Assembly (NCBI GenBank): GCA_013397795.1
Contig: VZTJ01004779.1
Location: 62,001-126,000, forward strand
Direction of reading: 5' to 3'
DNA from: Orthonyx spaldingii
Taxonomy: Eukaryota; Chordata; Aves; Passeriformes; Orthonychidae
Length of the DNA: 64,000 bases
Part shown: in pieces, positions 50,161 to 63,400 of the stretch
Layout: each line of letters opens with the position of its first letter
Numbering within the stretch: the first letter of the stretch is position 1
Position numbers and translations under genes: made by a program
The notes under the pieces: model-generated
Database searches by the model: none
Told to the model about the DNA's origin: nothing
What the model saw: only the letters and a program-made list of their open reading frames with translations

Positions 50161-50735
50161 TCAAGTCCAAGCATTATGCCAGCACTGCCAAGTCCACCAA
50201 TAAAACAGGTCCCCCAGTGTCACATCTACAGATCTCTTGAATACCTCCTGTGATGGCGACTCAACCACTTTCTTGGGCAGCCTGTTCCGGTGTTTGACAA
50301 CCCTTTCCCTGAAGAAAATTTTCCTAATATCTAAAATAAATCTCCCCTGGTACAGCTTGAGGCCATTTCCTCTGCTGCAGCCATTTGTTACTTGGGAGAA
50401 GAGATCAACCACCACCACACCGCATCTTCGTTTCAGGGAGTTGTAGAAAGTGGTAAGGTCTCCCCCGAGCCTGCTTTTTTTGAGGCTAAACAACTTCAAC
50501 TCGCTCACCCACTCCTCATCAGACTTGTGCTCCAGACTCTTCCCCAGCTCCATTACCCTTCTCTGGACATGCTCCAGCACTTCAAAGTCTTTCTTGTAGT
50601 GAGGCTGTTGACCAGCACTCCCAGGTCCTTTTCCTCTTGACACTTTTTCAGCCACTCTTCCCCAAGCCTGCAGTGCTGCCTGGCGTTGTTGTGACCCAAG
50701 TGCAGAATGTAGAACCTGGCCTTGTTGAGTGTCAT
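50161..50735 (-). pseudogene. CR1 ORF2 remnant: C-terminal reverse transcriptase region
   Basis: One frame starting near 50735 gives NKARFYILHLGHNNARQ and EEKDLGVLVN. After a deletion near 50605 another frame gives HYKKDFEVLEHVQRRVMELG, then KLFSLKKSRLGGDLTTFYN, GNGLKLYQGRFILDIRK and RVVKHRNRLPKKVVESPS, the standard CR1 C-terminus. About 70 residues expected between the two parts are missing. The last frame runs into its stop near 50161, about 55 bases before the element's 3' end. Function in life would be target-primed reverse transcription; this copy cannot encode it. Confidence 0.92.
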
Positions 50736-50827
50736 GCTATTGGCTTTGGACCATCCATCTTATCTGTCCAGATCCCTCTTTAGACCCTTCCTGCTCTTCC
50801 AGCCCTTCAACACTCTTGCCCAATATG

Positions 50828-51495
50828 TTATTTTCTGCAAACAGTGCAGCTGTCCAAGCCATTTTCAGCCAGCTTCTCCAGAAGAATTCTGTGGGAAATG
50901 GTATTAAAGGCTTTACTGAAGTCCAGGTAGACAGCCATAGCCTCTTTCTCACCCACGAAGTGGCTCACCTTGTCATAGAAGCAGATCAGGTTTGTCAAGT
51001 AGAACCTGCCATTCCTAAACCCGTGCTGGCTGAGCCTGATCCCCTGGCTGTCCCGTTTGTGCCACATGATGGCATTCAGGATGATCTGTTCCATATCCTT
51101 CCGTGGCACTGAGGTAAGGCTGACAGGCCTGTAGTTCCCTGGATCCTCCTTACAGCCCTTATTGTAGATGGACATTGCATTAGGTCCCTTCCAGTCGACT
51201 GGGATCTCCCTAGTTAGCCAGGACTGCTAATCATGGAAAGTGGCTTGGTGAGCACTTCCACCAGGTCGCTCAGTACCCTTGGGTGGATCCCATCTGGCCT
51301 CATAGACTTGTGTGTATCTAAGGGGTGTAGCAGGCCACTGACCATCTCCCCCTGGATTATGGGGGCTTCATTCTGCCCCTCGTCTCTGTCTTCCAGTTCA
51401 GGGAGCTCAGCACCCAGAGAACAACTGGTTTTATTCCTACAGACTGAAACAAACAAGGCATGAAGCACCTCAGTCTTTTCCTCAGCCTTTGTCAC
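50828..51495 (-). pseudogene. CR1 ORF2 remnant: reverse transcriptase core, catalytic segment lost
   Basis: The first part (51214-51495) reads SMRPDGIHPRVLSDL preceded by NEAPIIQGEMVSGLL. After a frameshift and stop near 51214, the second part (50828-51175) gives EDPGNYRPVSLTSVPRKDME, SQHGFRNGR and AVYLDFSKAFNTISHRILLE, the palm motif with one catalytic Asp (LDFSKAF). The frame then breaks at about 50835. In the next frame the sequence continues FAENNILGKSVEGL, aligning with the CR1 FADDTKLG motif but with the catalytic Asp pair changed to Glu-Asn. The roughly 55 residues normally between GLD-CT and FADD, including the GVPQGS segment, are deleted. Confidence 0.9.
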
Positions 51496-51582
51496 TGAGT
51501 TCCCTCCCCGTCATGTATCCAATCAAAGATGGAAACTCTCCTTAGCCCTCCCTTGGTTTCTAAGGTATTAATAGAACAGGTT

Positions 51583-51810
51583 TTATTGTCTTTTACAGCA
51601 GTAGCCAATTTCCGGCCAAGGTTTGGCTCTTCTCATTTTCTCCCTGCATAACCTCAAAACATCCTTATAGTCCTTTTGTGTAGTCTGCCCCTTCTTCAAC
51701 AAGTCACAAACTCTCCTTTTAGTCCTGAGTTCCAGCCAAATATCTCTGTTTAGCCAGGCCAATTTTCTTCCCCTGTTCATGTTTGACTCAATATTATCAT
51801 TAGATCGCAC
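51583..51810 (-). pseudogene. CR1 ORF2 remnant: linker upstream of reverse transcriptase
   Basis: The frame reads GRKLAWLNRDIWLELRTKRR followed by VCDLLKKGQTTQKDYKDVLR and LCREKMRRAK, the conserved CR1 stretch between endonuclease and reverse transcriptase. It marks the 5' limit of the recognisable element. Confidence 0.88.
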
Positions 51811-51815
51811 AGCAG

Positions 51816-54082
51816 GGGTACAGAATGACCATTTTTATTGCAAAGACTATATATGCCCTTTTCCCTAACTGTTTTATCCCTGCTAGGGATTTAGGACAAA
51901 TTGAAATTTAATGCAGGGTAGGTTTTCTATTGTGAACTACATATATCTGCTCTGTAAGTGTTAATTAATAAAGATGATGTGCCACATTGCTTGCTGCATA
52001 CGGACTTGTTAAATTTTTGATGCACATTTCTTGTTGCTTAAAGAGCAATTCTGCTTTTTCTGCCTATATGCTGCTTAGGATCATTTCTGCATTTCCTGCT
52101 GCTGTTTTCACTACTGTTCACATATTCCCTGGATGCTGTGAATGGGAACATAGCAACCATTCTGGATGGGAATGCCAACTGAAAACAGCTAAAACATGGA
52201 GATATGCAAGAGAATCAACTATTCAGAAATCAGACTGGGGGCAGAAATAGAATCAGACTGGGGGCAGAATAGTAGTCCTACTGCATTTAAGTAAAGCTCA
52301 ACGCTTTACTTAGACCCTTTCAAGTTCATAGTACCGTTTCTACCCCTATAAGTATTCAGTATTCTGCAAAGGTAAATCTCTAATATTAGAACTGACAGTA
52401 AATAACTTGTGTAAGCTCGACTTTTTATTGATGAATCAGGGATGTATTTCAGTGTAGTGCAGGAATAAAAATATGAGATATAAGCAGGAGCTGTAAATGG
52501 ATCTTCCATTATCTTCAAGTTGACAAATATGCAGCCAGTTTCAGATATGATGAGACCTATTTTGTGGAAGAGGTTTTTACTTATCTGTTCATCTCATCCA
52601 TACTGGAACACACTAACTCTTACCCAAAGCGTTCTTTGAATATACACAATCTACAGACTCAAGTTTTAAAGTAAGGTTATTAGAAGTGAAGTGTCCTACC
52701 ACTTAGTCCTTTTTAAAATAGGCATGTATTGAAAAGTCTGATTTCAGAACAATGGATGAGTGAACAGTGGAGCAATGGAGTTGAACAAATAACAGGGTTT
52801 TTTTCCTTCTTATTTTTGGCTTAAACCAGAACAAAAAGCAAATCCTATTTTAAAGTTCCAAGATGTTTGTACTGGAACTGAAACTAAACCAGTTGCAGTC
52901 ACAACTGAACTCAAACTGTCCTAGAGCAAACATGTTTGTTATGTGTGACCTAAGGCTCAGATGGTGAAGAACAAGAATTTGATCTCAAGGTGAGTTTATA
53001 AACTCAAAGATGTTCCGGTGATTCTGCTCTGGTCATTCTCATCTGTCTAATACCTTTCCTTTGGTCCATTTTTCTATCAATTTAATGTAATATCTTTTTG
53101 GTTATTCAAAATTTTCACATATTAACTATAAAATAAATATATTTAAAAAAATAGAAATTTTGCAGAAGTTACTTTCCTCCTGCTGCATTTTCCAGAGAAG
53201 CTAACACTAGCCAAAGTTACCCTACTCATAAAGATTTTATTTTATACTCTCTATCAGACTAGAGATAACATTATGGAATCTGACTCAAAAATCAGGAACA
53301 TTTAGAAGCTGATTCTGCCCCTTTTGAGCCTTTGCAGCACAAGGTATCATTCAGAGAAGCTTGGATTGAAAGAAAACCCAAACGTATGGAAACTGCCTAC
53401 AGTCAGCTGAAAAAGCCCTGCACAGCCTTCCCTGGAACTTCCCTGGGAATGAGTGGAAAAGTGGGGGAAGAGTGAGAAGAATCACACCAAGTGTTCCAGG
53501 ACAATTTAAGCTGGTTTGAGGCCTGATTTCTATCCTGAAATACTTGCTTCATGCTGTAATTTAGCCAGATACTTTGTCAGAACAAGAAGCAGAACCTTAA
53601 ATCCAAAAATTGTATAAAATTTTTTATGCTGGCAGACGCAATATTGCATTCTTCCAATAAAATATTTAGAAAAATGCATTTTTGCATGATCATAAAGCTT
53701 TATTTTTAGTCTTTCTCTCACTCCTCTTATTATGGGCATGTTTATCTGCATCATTCCTCCTGGCCTGCCTCTGTAGGGATATAATGTATTCTGATTGCAT
53801 AGTGCCTATTCATCTATAATGCTGTTGAGTCAGTCGCAGACATATTTGGCCATTTTGTAGTTTAACCTTGAAATAAATGGCAGAGGAATGTCTTTTCACC
53901 ACACCCAAATGTGTTCCTGACTAATCATCAATTTTTTACTTCCATTCCTCTGTCATTATTGCAATTCCATTTTTACAGCAGAATATCTCCTTCTTTAAAA
54001 TATTTTCTGTTATCCAGAAATAAGTGACCCCACCATCACGCTTAATATGCACTCGTTTTGTGGGGGTGTTTGCAGGGGGTAT
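51816..54082. other. AT-rich sequence without recognisable genes
   Basis: No domain-bearing frames; a small tandem duplication lies at 52228-52272. Confidence 0.55.
52228..52272. repeat. Tandem duplication, two units of 22-23 bp
   Basis: The unit AATCAGACTGGGGGCAGAAA plus TAG at 52228-52250 is followed directly by a copy one base shorter at 52251-52272. The near identity implies a recent slippage or a small templated insertion. Confidence 0.92.
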
Positions 54083-54121
54083 ATGTGTGTTTGTGTGTGT
54101 GTGTGTGTGTGTGAATGTGTG
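54083..54121. repeat. (TG)n microsatellite
   Basis: TG units with TTTG and TGAA interruptions; the longest pure run is about 24 bases (54092-54113). Confidence 0.92.
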
Positions 54122-55539
54122 TTCTTTCTGAAATTTTATCTCAAGCTGTTTTGGTTCCAGGCAGGAATGCAGCTGCCTATTTCTGAAGGGAAACAGGGAG
54201 CCTAACAGCTGGCCCTGCTGGAGCAAAAGCAAAACAGATATTTGGCTTCAACAGCATCAGGATTTTGCCCTCCTTATGCTGGAAACTTAAAAGTTGTGAA
54301 GGACTGAACGAACAGCTCTTTGTATTTGACAAGGCACGCTGTGCGCTCTGGGTTACACAAGTCAGTGTTACTTGTCAGAAATCACCCACACCTGGTAGGA
54401 ACTAGGGGCCATCTTTAGGAACAACACCCAGTATAAGCTACAAGGAACTACAACTAGCACAAACATTTTTGAGAACGTTCAGAAACACATGATGATTATC
54501 CTTAACTTCCTCTCTTCTCACATGGATGCAGTGGTGCCTCAGGTAACACCACCCTGTGCTAACAGAACTCCGGAAAAGAGGCCCTTCAAAAAGTAGCTTT
54601 TAGGTGCCACCTGAGCAATGGGTAATTATTGCCTGGCACATACCTGAGTAACCCTTGAGAGCTGAAATATGTAGGGTTAAAGGATGCAGTTTCATAAAGC
54701 CATTGTGGCTGGAAGCTGGGCCACTCTGGATCAGGAAATGTGAACCCTTGCCAGGTACGAAGAGGTTTGAAATGCCTAAGGAGATGTGCATAAGGAAATG
54801 ACTGAACATGAAATTAAAAAGGTACAGGGTCAGCGAGGCAGCACTTCTCCTTATTATAACATATTGTTATATATCCTTATTGTTAATTTACATATTCCTA
54901 CACAGAAATCTTTCTGGACTTGGCTTAGTAGCCTATAATTTACAACTTTTTCAGTCTACAATAAACATACATTGCTGATATCTTTCTCTTTATTTTTTTT
55001 TTTTTTGTAATTTACTGTATGAGAAGATTTACCAAGGAATCTGAAAGAAGCCTGCATACTAGGTCAACTGGCAAACAGAAATCTTGTTATGGTAATGAGA
55101 TGTACAATACAGAATGTTTACATTTTTCTCTGGAAGATTAGGTATTTGGCAGTAATTCAACAAGGTATAGTGGACCCATAAAACTGAAAAGTTAGAGGGT
55201 CTATGGTTGCTAAAAATGGCAACTCATCAAATTTATATAATAATAAGTAATAAAAGCTTTTATGCATTACAGTCTATTAAAATAATACAGTCATAATTAA
55301 CCAGTAATGAAATATTCAGGAAAAAAGAGTTCAGACTGATGATATAAGAAATGTTAATTTTCTTTATAAATATGTTGCTACTGAAAAAGAATTAGGCTTG
55401 TTCTGACAAGATTGGTTTTGTTTACCTTCCTTATTTACCAGATTTCTTCAAATGTGCTCCAAAATTTGTAGACTTATTAGTGTTGATCTCCAGGACCATG
55501 ACTAAAATTGTTGAAATTAGGTTTTTAAGTCACTTAATT
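54122..55539. other. AT-rich sequence without recognisable genes
   Basis: Includes a T run near 54988-55005. Nothing else was recognised. Confidence 0.55.
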
Positions 55540-55610
55540 ATATTAAATTATATATATATAATATACATATATATAGACATACTATACATACATATATATA
55601 TACATANNNN
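55540..55610. repeat. (TA)n/(CATA)n microsatellite with 4-base gap
   Basis: TATA and CATA units run from about 55545 to 55606 and stop at NNNN (55607-55610), so the tract was probably not fully resolved. Confidence 0.88.
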
Positions 55611-58600
55611 ACATGGGTTTAATTATAAAAAAATAATTAATTGGAATGGAATAAATTATTTTGAAAAGTGACATAATCATGTCAAATTTTTCAGTTCCTC
55701 AGACATAGATTTTCTCTGCCCCAGTATCATCTCTTTTATTAGTTTTCCCTGCAGGTGTCACTGGATGTTCAGTATGGCTTTGTATTCTGATACTGATTTT
55801 CCCAGAGTGCTTTTCTCATTGTTGTCTGATAAATTTAATAGGCAGCAAGGTGATTGTCTTGTACATTGGGTTGATTGGTTTCCTTCTAAATGATAAACTG
55901 TTCTTAGGTTTCTGATAATTTTTGACATTTGACACTGTTCTGAAGTGTTTGCTTATTAGCTTCTGAAAATTTTCCAGGTATGTGCAAATCCTGATTGTTT
56001 TTTTTTTTTTTAATAAAAATTTTAGACTTAGAAAGTAGATAGGAACAGCAATATCTCAGGGGAAGGAGAGTTTACTACTATAGGCAGGATGGCTTTGAGG
56101 TAAAGTAATAAAATTATACAGTACTCTAAATAATTTATAAGACAATAATATAAGACAATAAAATAACTTGTAATCATTTGCAATAACTCTTCCTTAGAAA
56201 GTCTGTAAAAAATTATGAGAATAATTAATCAAATGGAAAAAAAACCCTGAGTATTTAGGAAGCTAATACAAAGCAAAAATTGTCCTGCCTACCTTACAAA
56301 ATTGTTCAAAGCCAGTAATGAACATAAAACCTGGACAGTTCCCTGTGAGGAGTCAAATATTCTAATGATTCTTGACAAACAATAGGACCTGAATACTATT
56401 GTATAGAATAAAAAGCATTCTTAACATTGGGAAGACAGATTTTTTTTTTTTAATCCTTCTGAGCATACAGAATTCCTATTTATTGCTGTAGTAAGCCATC
56501 TGAAAACATCAAGGAAGATGAACAGGAGATCAGATAAGATGATGGATAAACAATTTACTTAACAATGCAATGTACTACTTCTGGTTCTGATCCCATCTAT
56601 CTGTGAAATTCTCATTAGCATATGCTAATGAGCATTTCTTGTCAGTCCTCAGCAAATTTCATGGTTTAGGATGTATTTTGTTTATTTGTTTATTTATCTC
56701 AGAATTGTTCTTACAAGGCTTTCAAATACAGTCAAAAGTTGATATAGCAAATCCTCCTGCTTCTTGCTCCCTGTTCCAATATTTTATCAGGATTCCAGTG
56801 ACTCTTTCACCTGCTCAGTTTTCAAAGCACTGCCTAACGTACAAAACCTGTTTTTCACCAGTTTCACATTTCACATCTGCCACACCAAAGCAGAGAAAAC
56901 TGTTTAACTGTGCTTCCCAAAAGCAGTGATCCATTCTCTCCTCTGCCATCTTAATTCATTTTTATTTTCTTTATTACAAGTGCAACAAGGATCACTGTAT
57001 TTAGTCAGTAGGCTACAGAGAGCTTACTAGAAAATCAGTGTTTTAAATGTGGTATCTTAGTGTCTGAAAACTGGCAAGAGGGCAAGACAGTGGAATTTAG
57101 ATCTGGGACCGTAGAACACAGTATCTCATATGCAGAGAGGCTTTGATATGGGTAATAAATGGATGCCCAACAAGAATCCTCAGACAAATCCTCAGACAAT
57201 TCAGGCAGAGATTTCAAAGATGTCCCTCAACCTCCTCATCTAACCCCTGAACACAACTTAAGCATCCTATTCCTCAGCAGCTGGTCTGCAGACAGGTGCC
57301 ATTTGACAGATCCTTACCAGAACTGTGTAAAATTGTGTTATGAGGCCATGTTATTCTACCCTTCAGATAAACAGCAAACACGTGTGTACAGTCAGCTCAT
57401 TTCTACATTTTTGTGGGACCCAGCTGCCTGTGTAAGGTAGCTCCTTTATTCAGAGCAAGACATGAATCAAAACTTCAGCTGTAGGTGCACAAATTGCATG
57501 GCTTCATGTTCCCAAAGCAGGAGGTAAGTTCTGTCCTAGTTTTGCTTAGAGAGTTTAGTGACATCATCCTGCGTCCTTGTTTCACAGAGGTAAAATATAT
57601 ATGATGCTCCAATAGGAAAACAAAGCCAAATTTACTCTGCCACTAAAACAGAGCTCTCAGACCTCAAGAAGAATGAGATGACAAGATCCTCAGCAATTAA
57701 AAGAGGTGCAGATGACGTGCTGCAGCTTTGCTCCTGAGAGGGACCAGACCTCCTCATCACAGTGCAGCAGCACGGGGTCTGGGCTGCAAAGGCCAAAACA
57801 AGAAGCTCAGCTGTTTCATTATTCCTGCCACTGACTATTTATACATTTTATAAATGTAAATTTATATAAATGTAATACCATCCAAATTAAATCCAGAATA
57901 AAAAGTTACTGCAAGAGCACCATATTAATGTTAATCTATGCAAAAGTATAACTTTATATAAATTCAATACAGTTATATTTACATAAATACATTGCATATT
58001 TGTATTTTTAAAAAGTAAATGTAAGTACACATATATATGCACATCTTGATTGAAATTTCAGTACTATGGTTTCTACATAATTTTAAGAAAATTACTCCAT
58101 AGGACACTCAATTAACCATTTTTGAGGTATTTCTCTGTATTAGAAGTAGACATGACAGAATTATTTCATGTCAGGTTTGTTCATTTGAGGATACAGAATT
58201 AAAATTAAAATATTCCTAATTCGGGTATGCAGTTTGATTTTCCATGTTTTTCATGCCTTTTGTGCTTACCATTGGCATCAACATTATTGGAGTAAAATGG
58301 AATATTTCAAGAAGATTATTCTTTTCACAACAGAAAATTCAGATAGTACTTCTTTGCAATTTAAACAAAATTTTATTTCAAAATTGGGAATTGCTATATT
58401 TAAAAATAAAAATACTTTTTTTTAAAGGAATAGCTCTTTGATTTGCTTATTTTTCTGAAAGACTACAAAGCCTGTTTCCTAATATTTCAAGTGGAAGGGA
58501 AATGCAGACTTCCATGAAATTTAGTGTTCCACTGAAGTACAGGAAACAGCAGTCACAAAATACTGCCTGGAAAAAAAATTAAATTCCCTTGTGACAAATT

Positions 58601-59446
58601 GCACTGCTTGAGGAGAAACCCTGTATTGGTTTAAAATCTGACAGAAAAATACCACGAATTTCCTCCGAGGATAGTGATTGTGTTTAACAAGTTGCCCTTC
58701 ACACCTTTTGTATCTCTGATGGCAGCTACATATCTTCTTTCACTTACTGGAATATGCCTAATATTACAGGAGAAGTATATGCAATACAGGGAACTGCTGG
58801 CTTTATGAAAAACTATCCAAAAAAAGTTTTCAAGGAGTTTTGTGTAGGTTTTTTTTTTCACTTCTCCTAGGATCTTTAGCATCAACGTGTCACAGAAAAG
58901 TCACTTTTCGTTGATCTGGGAGCCTATGTGACCTTAACTGGACTTCCTAGGGAGGGAACCACTCTGACCTGGCCACTCTGGCCAACATGGGGTGACCTGT
59001 AGGTGACCATTGATGGGGTCCACATGTCCACCTGCCCAGTAACCCCTAGAACAGGTGGTGCTCACAGAAAGCTGCATTCCCTTCCCTCCTCTCCTCAAGT
59101 TATCTCAGATTTCCAGATTACATACCTTGTTTAAGTATTTTCTGTAGCTGATAGTCCTCCCTTCTAATTTCTTATGGAAATCATGCAAATGTAGGTGTCA
59201 TCTGGTTATGTAGGCATTGTAATTGTGTTTCCCTGTGGACATGTAAGTTTGTCAGTTGAAGTATCAGCTTCCATCCATCATGCTAAGGAGATAACAAATC
59301 ATACCCAAATTAAAGAAGATTCAGGAGTGCTTTGGCCCAGCCTGAGCACAAAGTCAAATGGACCATAATGTTATGGGAGTTATCAAAGCTATCAACTGCG
59401 AAGAGTGTTCAGTGCAGTCACTCTGAGAAGGCAATAGGAAAAGAGA
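55611..59446. other. AT-rich sequence without recognisable genes
   Basis: Contains poly-T and poly-A runs (near 55999 and 56441) and a GC-richer patch at 58910-59070 that may be an unrecognised repeat. No frame shows a domain. Confidence 0.5.
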
Positions 59447-59451
59447 GGGGC
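59447..59451. repeat. Left 5-bp target site duplication (ggggc)
   Basis: Matches 60483-60487 exactly. Confidence 0.85.
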
Positions 59452-60482
59452 TGTAGTGGGTTCACCCTGGCTGGATTCCAGGCACCCACCAAAGCCTCCC
59501 TATCACTCCCTTCCACAGCTGGACAGGGGAGAGAAAATTAAAGAAGGGTTCATGGGTTGAGATAAGGACCAGAAGAGATCACTCATCAAAAGCCATCATG
59601 GGTAAAAACAGGCCAGAATTAGAGATATTAATTGAATTTATTAGTAACAAAATCAGAGCTGGATAATGAAAAGTAAAAGAAGACTTTAAAAACACCTTCC
59701 CCCCACCTCTCCCTTCTTCCCAGCTCTAACTCCTCCCCCAGCCATGCAGGGAGACAGAATGGGGGTTATGATCAGTTCATCACAGGTTGTTCCTGTTGCT
59801 GCTCAAGGAGAGGAGTCCTTTCCCTGATTGGTGTGGGGTTCCTCCCATGGAAGACAGTTCTCCATGAACTTCTCCAACATGAGTCCATCTCACAAGCAGT
59901 AGTTCTCCACAGACTGCTGCAATGTGGGTCACTTTTCCATGGGGTCAGTCCTTCAAGGACAGACTGCTCCTGCGTGGGCCCCCCACAGGGTCAGAAGTCC
60001 TACCAGGAAACCTGCCAGGAGCCTGTTCCATCACGGGCCTCCCATGAGTTCACAACCTTCCCTGAGGCATCCATCTGCTCCAGTTGGGTCTCCTCCATGG
60101 GCTGCAGGGGCACAGCTGCCTCACCATGGGCTGCACCATGGGCTGCAGAGCAATCTCAGCTCCAGCACTTGTAGCACCGCCTGCCCCTCCTTCTCCATTG
60201 ACCTTGGTGTCTGCACAGTTGTTCCTCTTACATGTTCTCACTCTGCTCTTCTCTGGCTGCAATTATATCCACACAATAACTTTTTCTTTCTTTTTCTTAA
60301 ATGTGTTATCACAGAGGCATTACCACCATTCCTGATGGGCTCAGCCTTGGCCAGCAGCGGGTCCATCCTGAAGCCATCTGGCATTGGCTCTGCTGGATGC
60401 AGAGCAAGCTTCTGGCAGCTTCTCACAAAAGCCACCCCTGTAGCCCCCCTGTTACCAAACCTGGCCAGGCAAACCCCATGCA
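59452..60482 (-). mobile_element. ERVL-like LTR, long form (1031 bp), 5-bp target duplication
   Basis: The plus strand begins TGTAGTGGGTTCACCCTGGC and ends AAACCCCATGCA, both recognisable as the ends of an abundant avian LTR that I recall at about 1 kb, and ggggc flanks it on both sides. The AATAAA signal lies on the minus strand (complement of 59637-59642), so U5 is at the left and the element points left. The middle (about 59840-60170) consists of degenerate repeats around 'ctgctccagcgtggg' and 'catgggctgcag', a known feature of the family and the reason long chance frames (up to 199 codons) occur on both strands. No gag-pol sequence is visible. Confidence 0.88.
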
Positions 60483-60487
60483 GGGGC
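60483..60487. repeat. Right 5-bp target site duplication (ggggc)
   Basis: Perfect copy of 59447-59451. Confidence 0.85.
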
Positions 60488-63400
60488 AAGGACTGTCTAC
60501 CCTCTCTCATGAAAGGAGCATAACAAATATCAAATTAACTTTAATTTTCCTTTTCCTTGGTATAGCCTCAAAATCAGAGCCAAGAGAGGGAAACACTCTC
60601 TGTGACCAATGAGTACATGACATGTTGGCTTTTCCAAAACAGATTTAGTAAAGCATTAACCCAACCAACTAACAGCAGGTTTGGTTCTATTTGGTTTTTC
60701 CCACCAGTGTCAAGAGAGAATCCAGGCTCCAGAACTGCAGCAAAACCTGTTTGTGGCAGAAGGTGGGACACAGCAAGGTCAAAGAGCAAGCCTGCATGGG
60801 AGTACAGCGACACAGGAGAACCTCTCTGTGCTGAAGACCTATTATTCACACCACAGGCCTAAAAGATATTTTACTTTGAACTAGCTCTTGCCTAGTCCCA
60901 TGAACTGCATGCCCATAAGCAACTGAGCTCACTTAGCTTGATTTCATCTGAAGGGAATCCACTCCTGCTCTTCAAGGCCTTTCCGCAGTGTGAGCCAAGG
61001 CGTGGTAAACCAGAGTGACTTGAAAATTCCCTTTCAAAGGTAAGCTCCCAATCCAAGTGATGCTGCTAAGGATGACTACTCTTATGCTGTGTGAAGGCAC
61101 AGGAGCACTTAGATAAAGCCTTTTTTTTGAAAACAGGACTGCACATCCAGCACCATATTGAGAGAAATAAGAGATTTTTAGGGGCAAAGCAAAATTACTT
61201 GTTTCTAGAAATATCACTTCAAAAACTGCAGATATTTTACACTACTCTGAGGATGGATTGGAGGTGGACTTTGTTTGGATAGGGTATATATGTGGGTGTA
61301 TATATATATATATATTTGAATTCCACATATCTGATTTCATTCTCCTTTAGGCCTGAAAAATACAGGAGCTCTGAGTGAAATATTTATGTCTGTGTGTTCC
61401 CTGACTCAAGCCAATTCTGCTGGTTCCAACTTTACCATTACCACACATTTAAAAAAAAATAATATTCAGAACAAAACCTAAAAAGGAGGTCCTGAAAATT
61501 TTCCATTGTTGATTTTTAAATTAAAAAACTTGGAAGAAAAGAAAACAATATATAACCACAAAAGTTATAACACTATAGTCATTATCTTCTTGTATTTAAT
61601 TTTGAAAGAAATAAGTTTTGTACAAGTTACAATGCTGAAGCGAAAAGAATATGAGCTTGTAAGAACTTTTATTTTTGTTGTGAATTAATATACCTTAAAC
61701 ATCAGTAAACATTCTAATGAAATAGCAGCTGAAGCAGTAGTGCATAAAATTAGTATGCATCAAATGACAAAAAGGAGATGATCTGTTGATAGGTTGATCC
61801 ATAAAGTTTGTATGCATAATTCAAACGATGTTTAGCAATTCATATATCTCAGTTATAGCCCCTTTTTATTGTCAAGTCACAGATTGTATCCGTTCAAGTA
61901 ATAATATCACTTTTTCATGACAAATTTTAAACAATTCAGATATCAAGTATTTGATCTGCCCCCGAGTGCTTTAGAAATGCGGGGCAGGGCTGGGGGCAAA
62001 TAAATATAGCAAAGATTTTACTGAATACAAAGACAACAGAGCAACTTGTCACTTTCTCTTTTTTTTTTTTTTTTTGGCAATATAACGTCAGCATAACTTC
62101 AGCTCCTGGAGAGAGGCTTGTACTAAAACTGAGAAGTATTTCAGTTTTCAAGTTGATTACTTGAACATTACTGAGACATAAATGCCTGCAATTTAAGCTG
62201 TGAATAATGAGACTACTGCCTATAGAAAAAGACTTGGAAAGGGCTGAGATATAGAATGTTTGTATGTGGTATAGAAAGAATTTATATTTAGTAATTGAGA
62301 AGGTGTATGACGTATTCTGCTGACATATTTGCATTTGATATCCAGATAGGAGCAAATTGTTTCTCTTAATACAAAAAATCTTGAGCTTTAGTCCTTTCAG
62401 GTTAAGATTTATAACATGGGCACAAAGTGACTGGCCCTTGAGTCTTCAAGAACAGTCAGCAGTAAAAATGGCACAGCAGTGTAACAGTGACAGATATCAC
62501 AGAATGATATGTTCCCATTATATATCTGAGAACATGGATGGTTTCATAAACAAGGGGGGAAAAAGTAGAAAAGGAAGAGGTATACATCAGATTATTGCAC
62601 AGTCATGCAGTTCTCTGATAGTTGGTGTAAGAGGTGCACTGAAATTAGATATGTATAAAAGTCAGATTTCATTAACATTTTTTGTTTTTAGAAATCAACA
62701 AGCTAGTTAAATAGAAAAGAGCACAGTCAGATGGACTTTGAAGAGTCAGTATAAAGGTGGTTATTATTCTTTAAATATTAATGTGCCGTGAGAAACCTTA
62801 TCACCACAGGTTTTAAACTAAAGAATTTCTCTTACTCTGGGACTTTGAGGAGTGTCTTCGAAGTTCAGAATGCCTAAGAGAGGCCAAATTGAGGTACTAT
62901 GTTGGCTAACTGAAGGATTATTAGCCAGGAGAGAATATCCGATGGAAAATACTTTCCAAGTGTGTCCAAATATTTTGCCTGCCATTATTGAAAGAAAAGT
63001 CTAACGATAAAGCTGTATAAAATACAGAAATTCTGTTCCACAGAGAATTTCAAATTTTTCTTTGTTTAGATTTTAAATCAAACACAGATTTTTTTTACAC
63101 AATCTGCAAAGAAGCTCATTTAGGGGAGGAGGGGAAGAATGCTGTCTGTCAACAAAACCTACATCTTACTACTTTAGACTGATGCTCAACAAAGCTCAAA
63201 TGTAAAGTTAAAAACAGTGAGACAAGCAACTTGAAAAAAATGCATCTTTTTTCAGTGCCTTTAAGAAGGATGCTTGGCTATAAAAAAATGAATAGATTTC
63301 CTTTTGAGTAAAAATTTCTGTCAAATGCACACAATTCCTGAAGCTTTAATATTGATAGAATCACACATTCTCGGAGGATTTAACTCTTCTGACTGAGAAG

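Larger units (their letters stand above)
50107..51815 (-). mobile_element. CR1 LINE, 5'-truncated and internally deleted
   Basis: The minus strand carries, in order, the linker upstream of the reverse transcriptase, the reverse transcriptase fingers and palm, and the C-terminal region, followed by a short 3' UTR. The 3' end reads attctataattctattctatgatt in two short pieces, the 8-bp-repeat type terminus specific to CR1, and no poly-A or target duplication is expected. The 5' end near 51815 lies between the endonuclease and reverse transcriptase domains, so the endonuclease and first ORF are absent. Two internal deletions (near 50835 and 50605) and several frameshifts make it inactive. Confidence 0.93.

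Noticed and set aside
59833..60612. Open reading frames of 103-199 codons
   Set aside because: They lie in the long ERVL-like LTR, whose degenerate internal repeats lack stops in several frames; codon pattern and overlap on both strands show no coding constraint.
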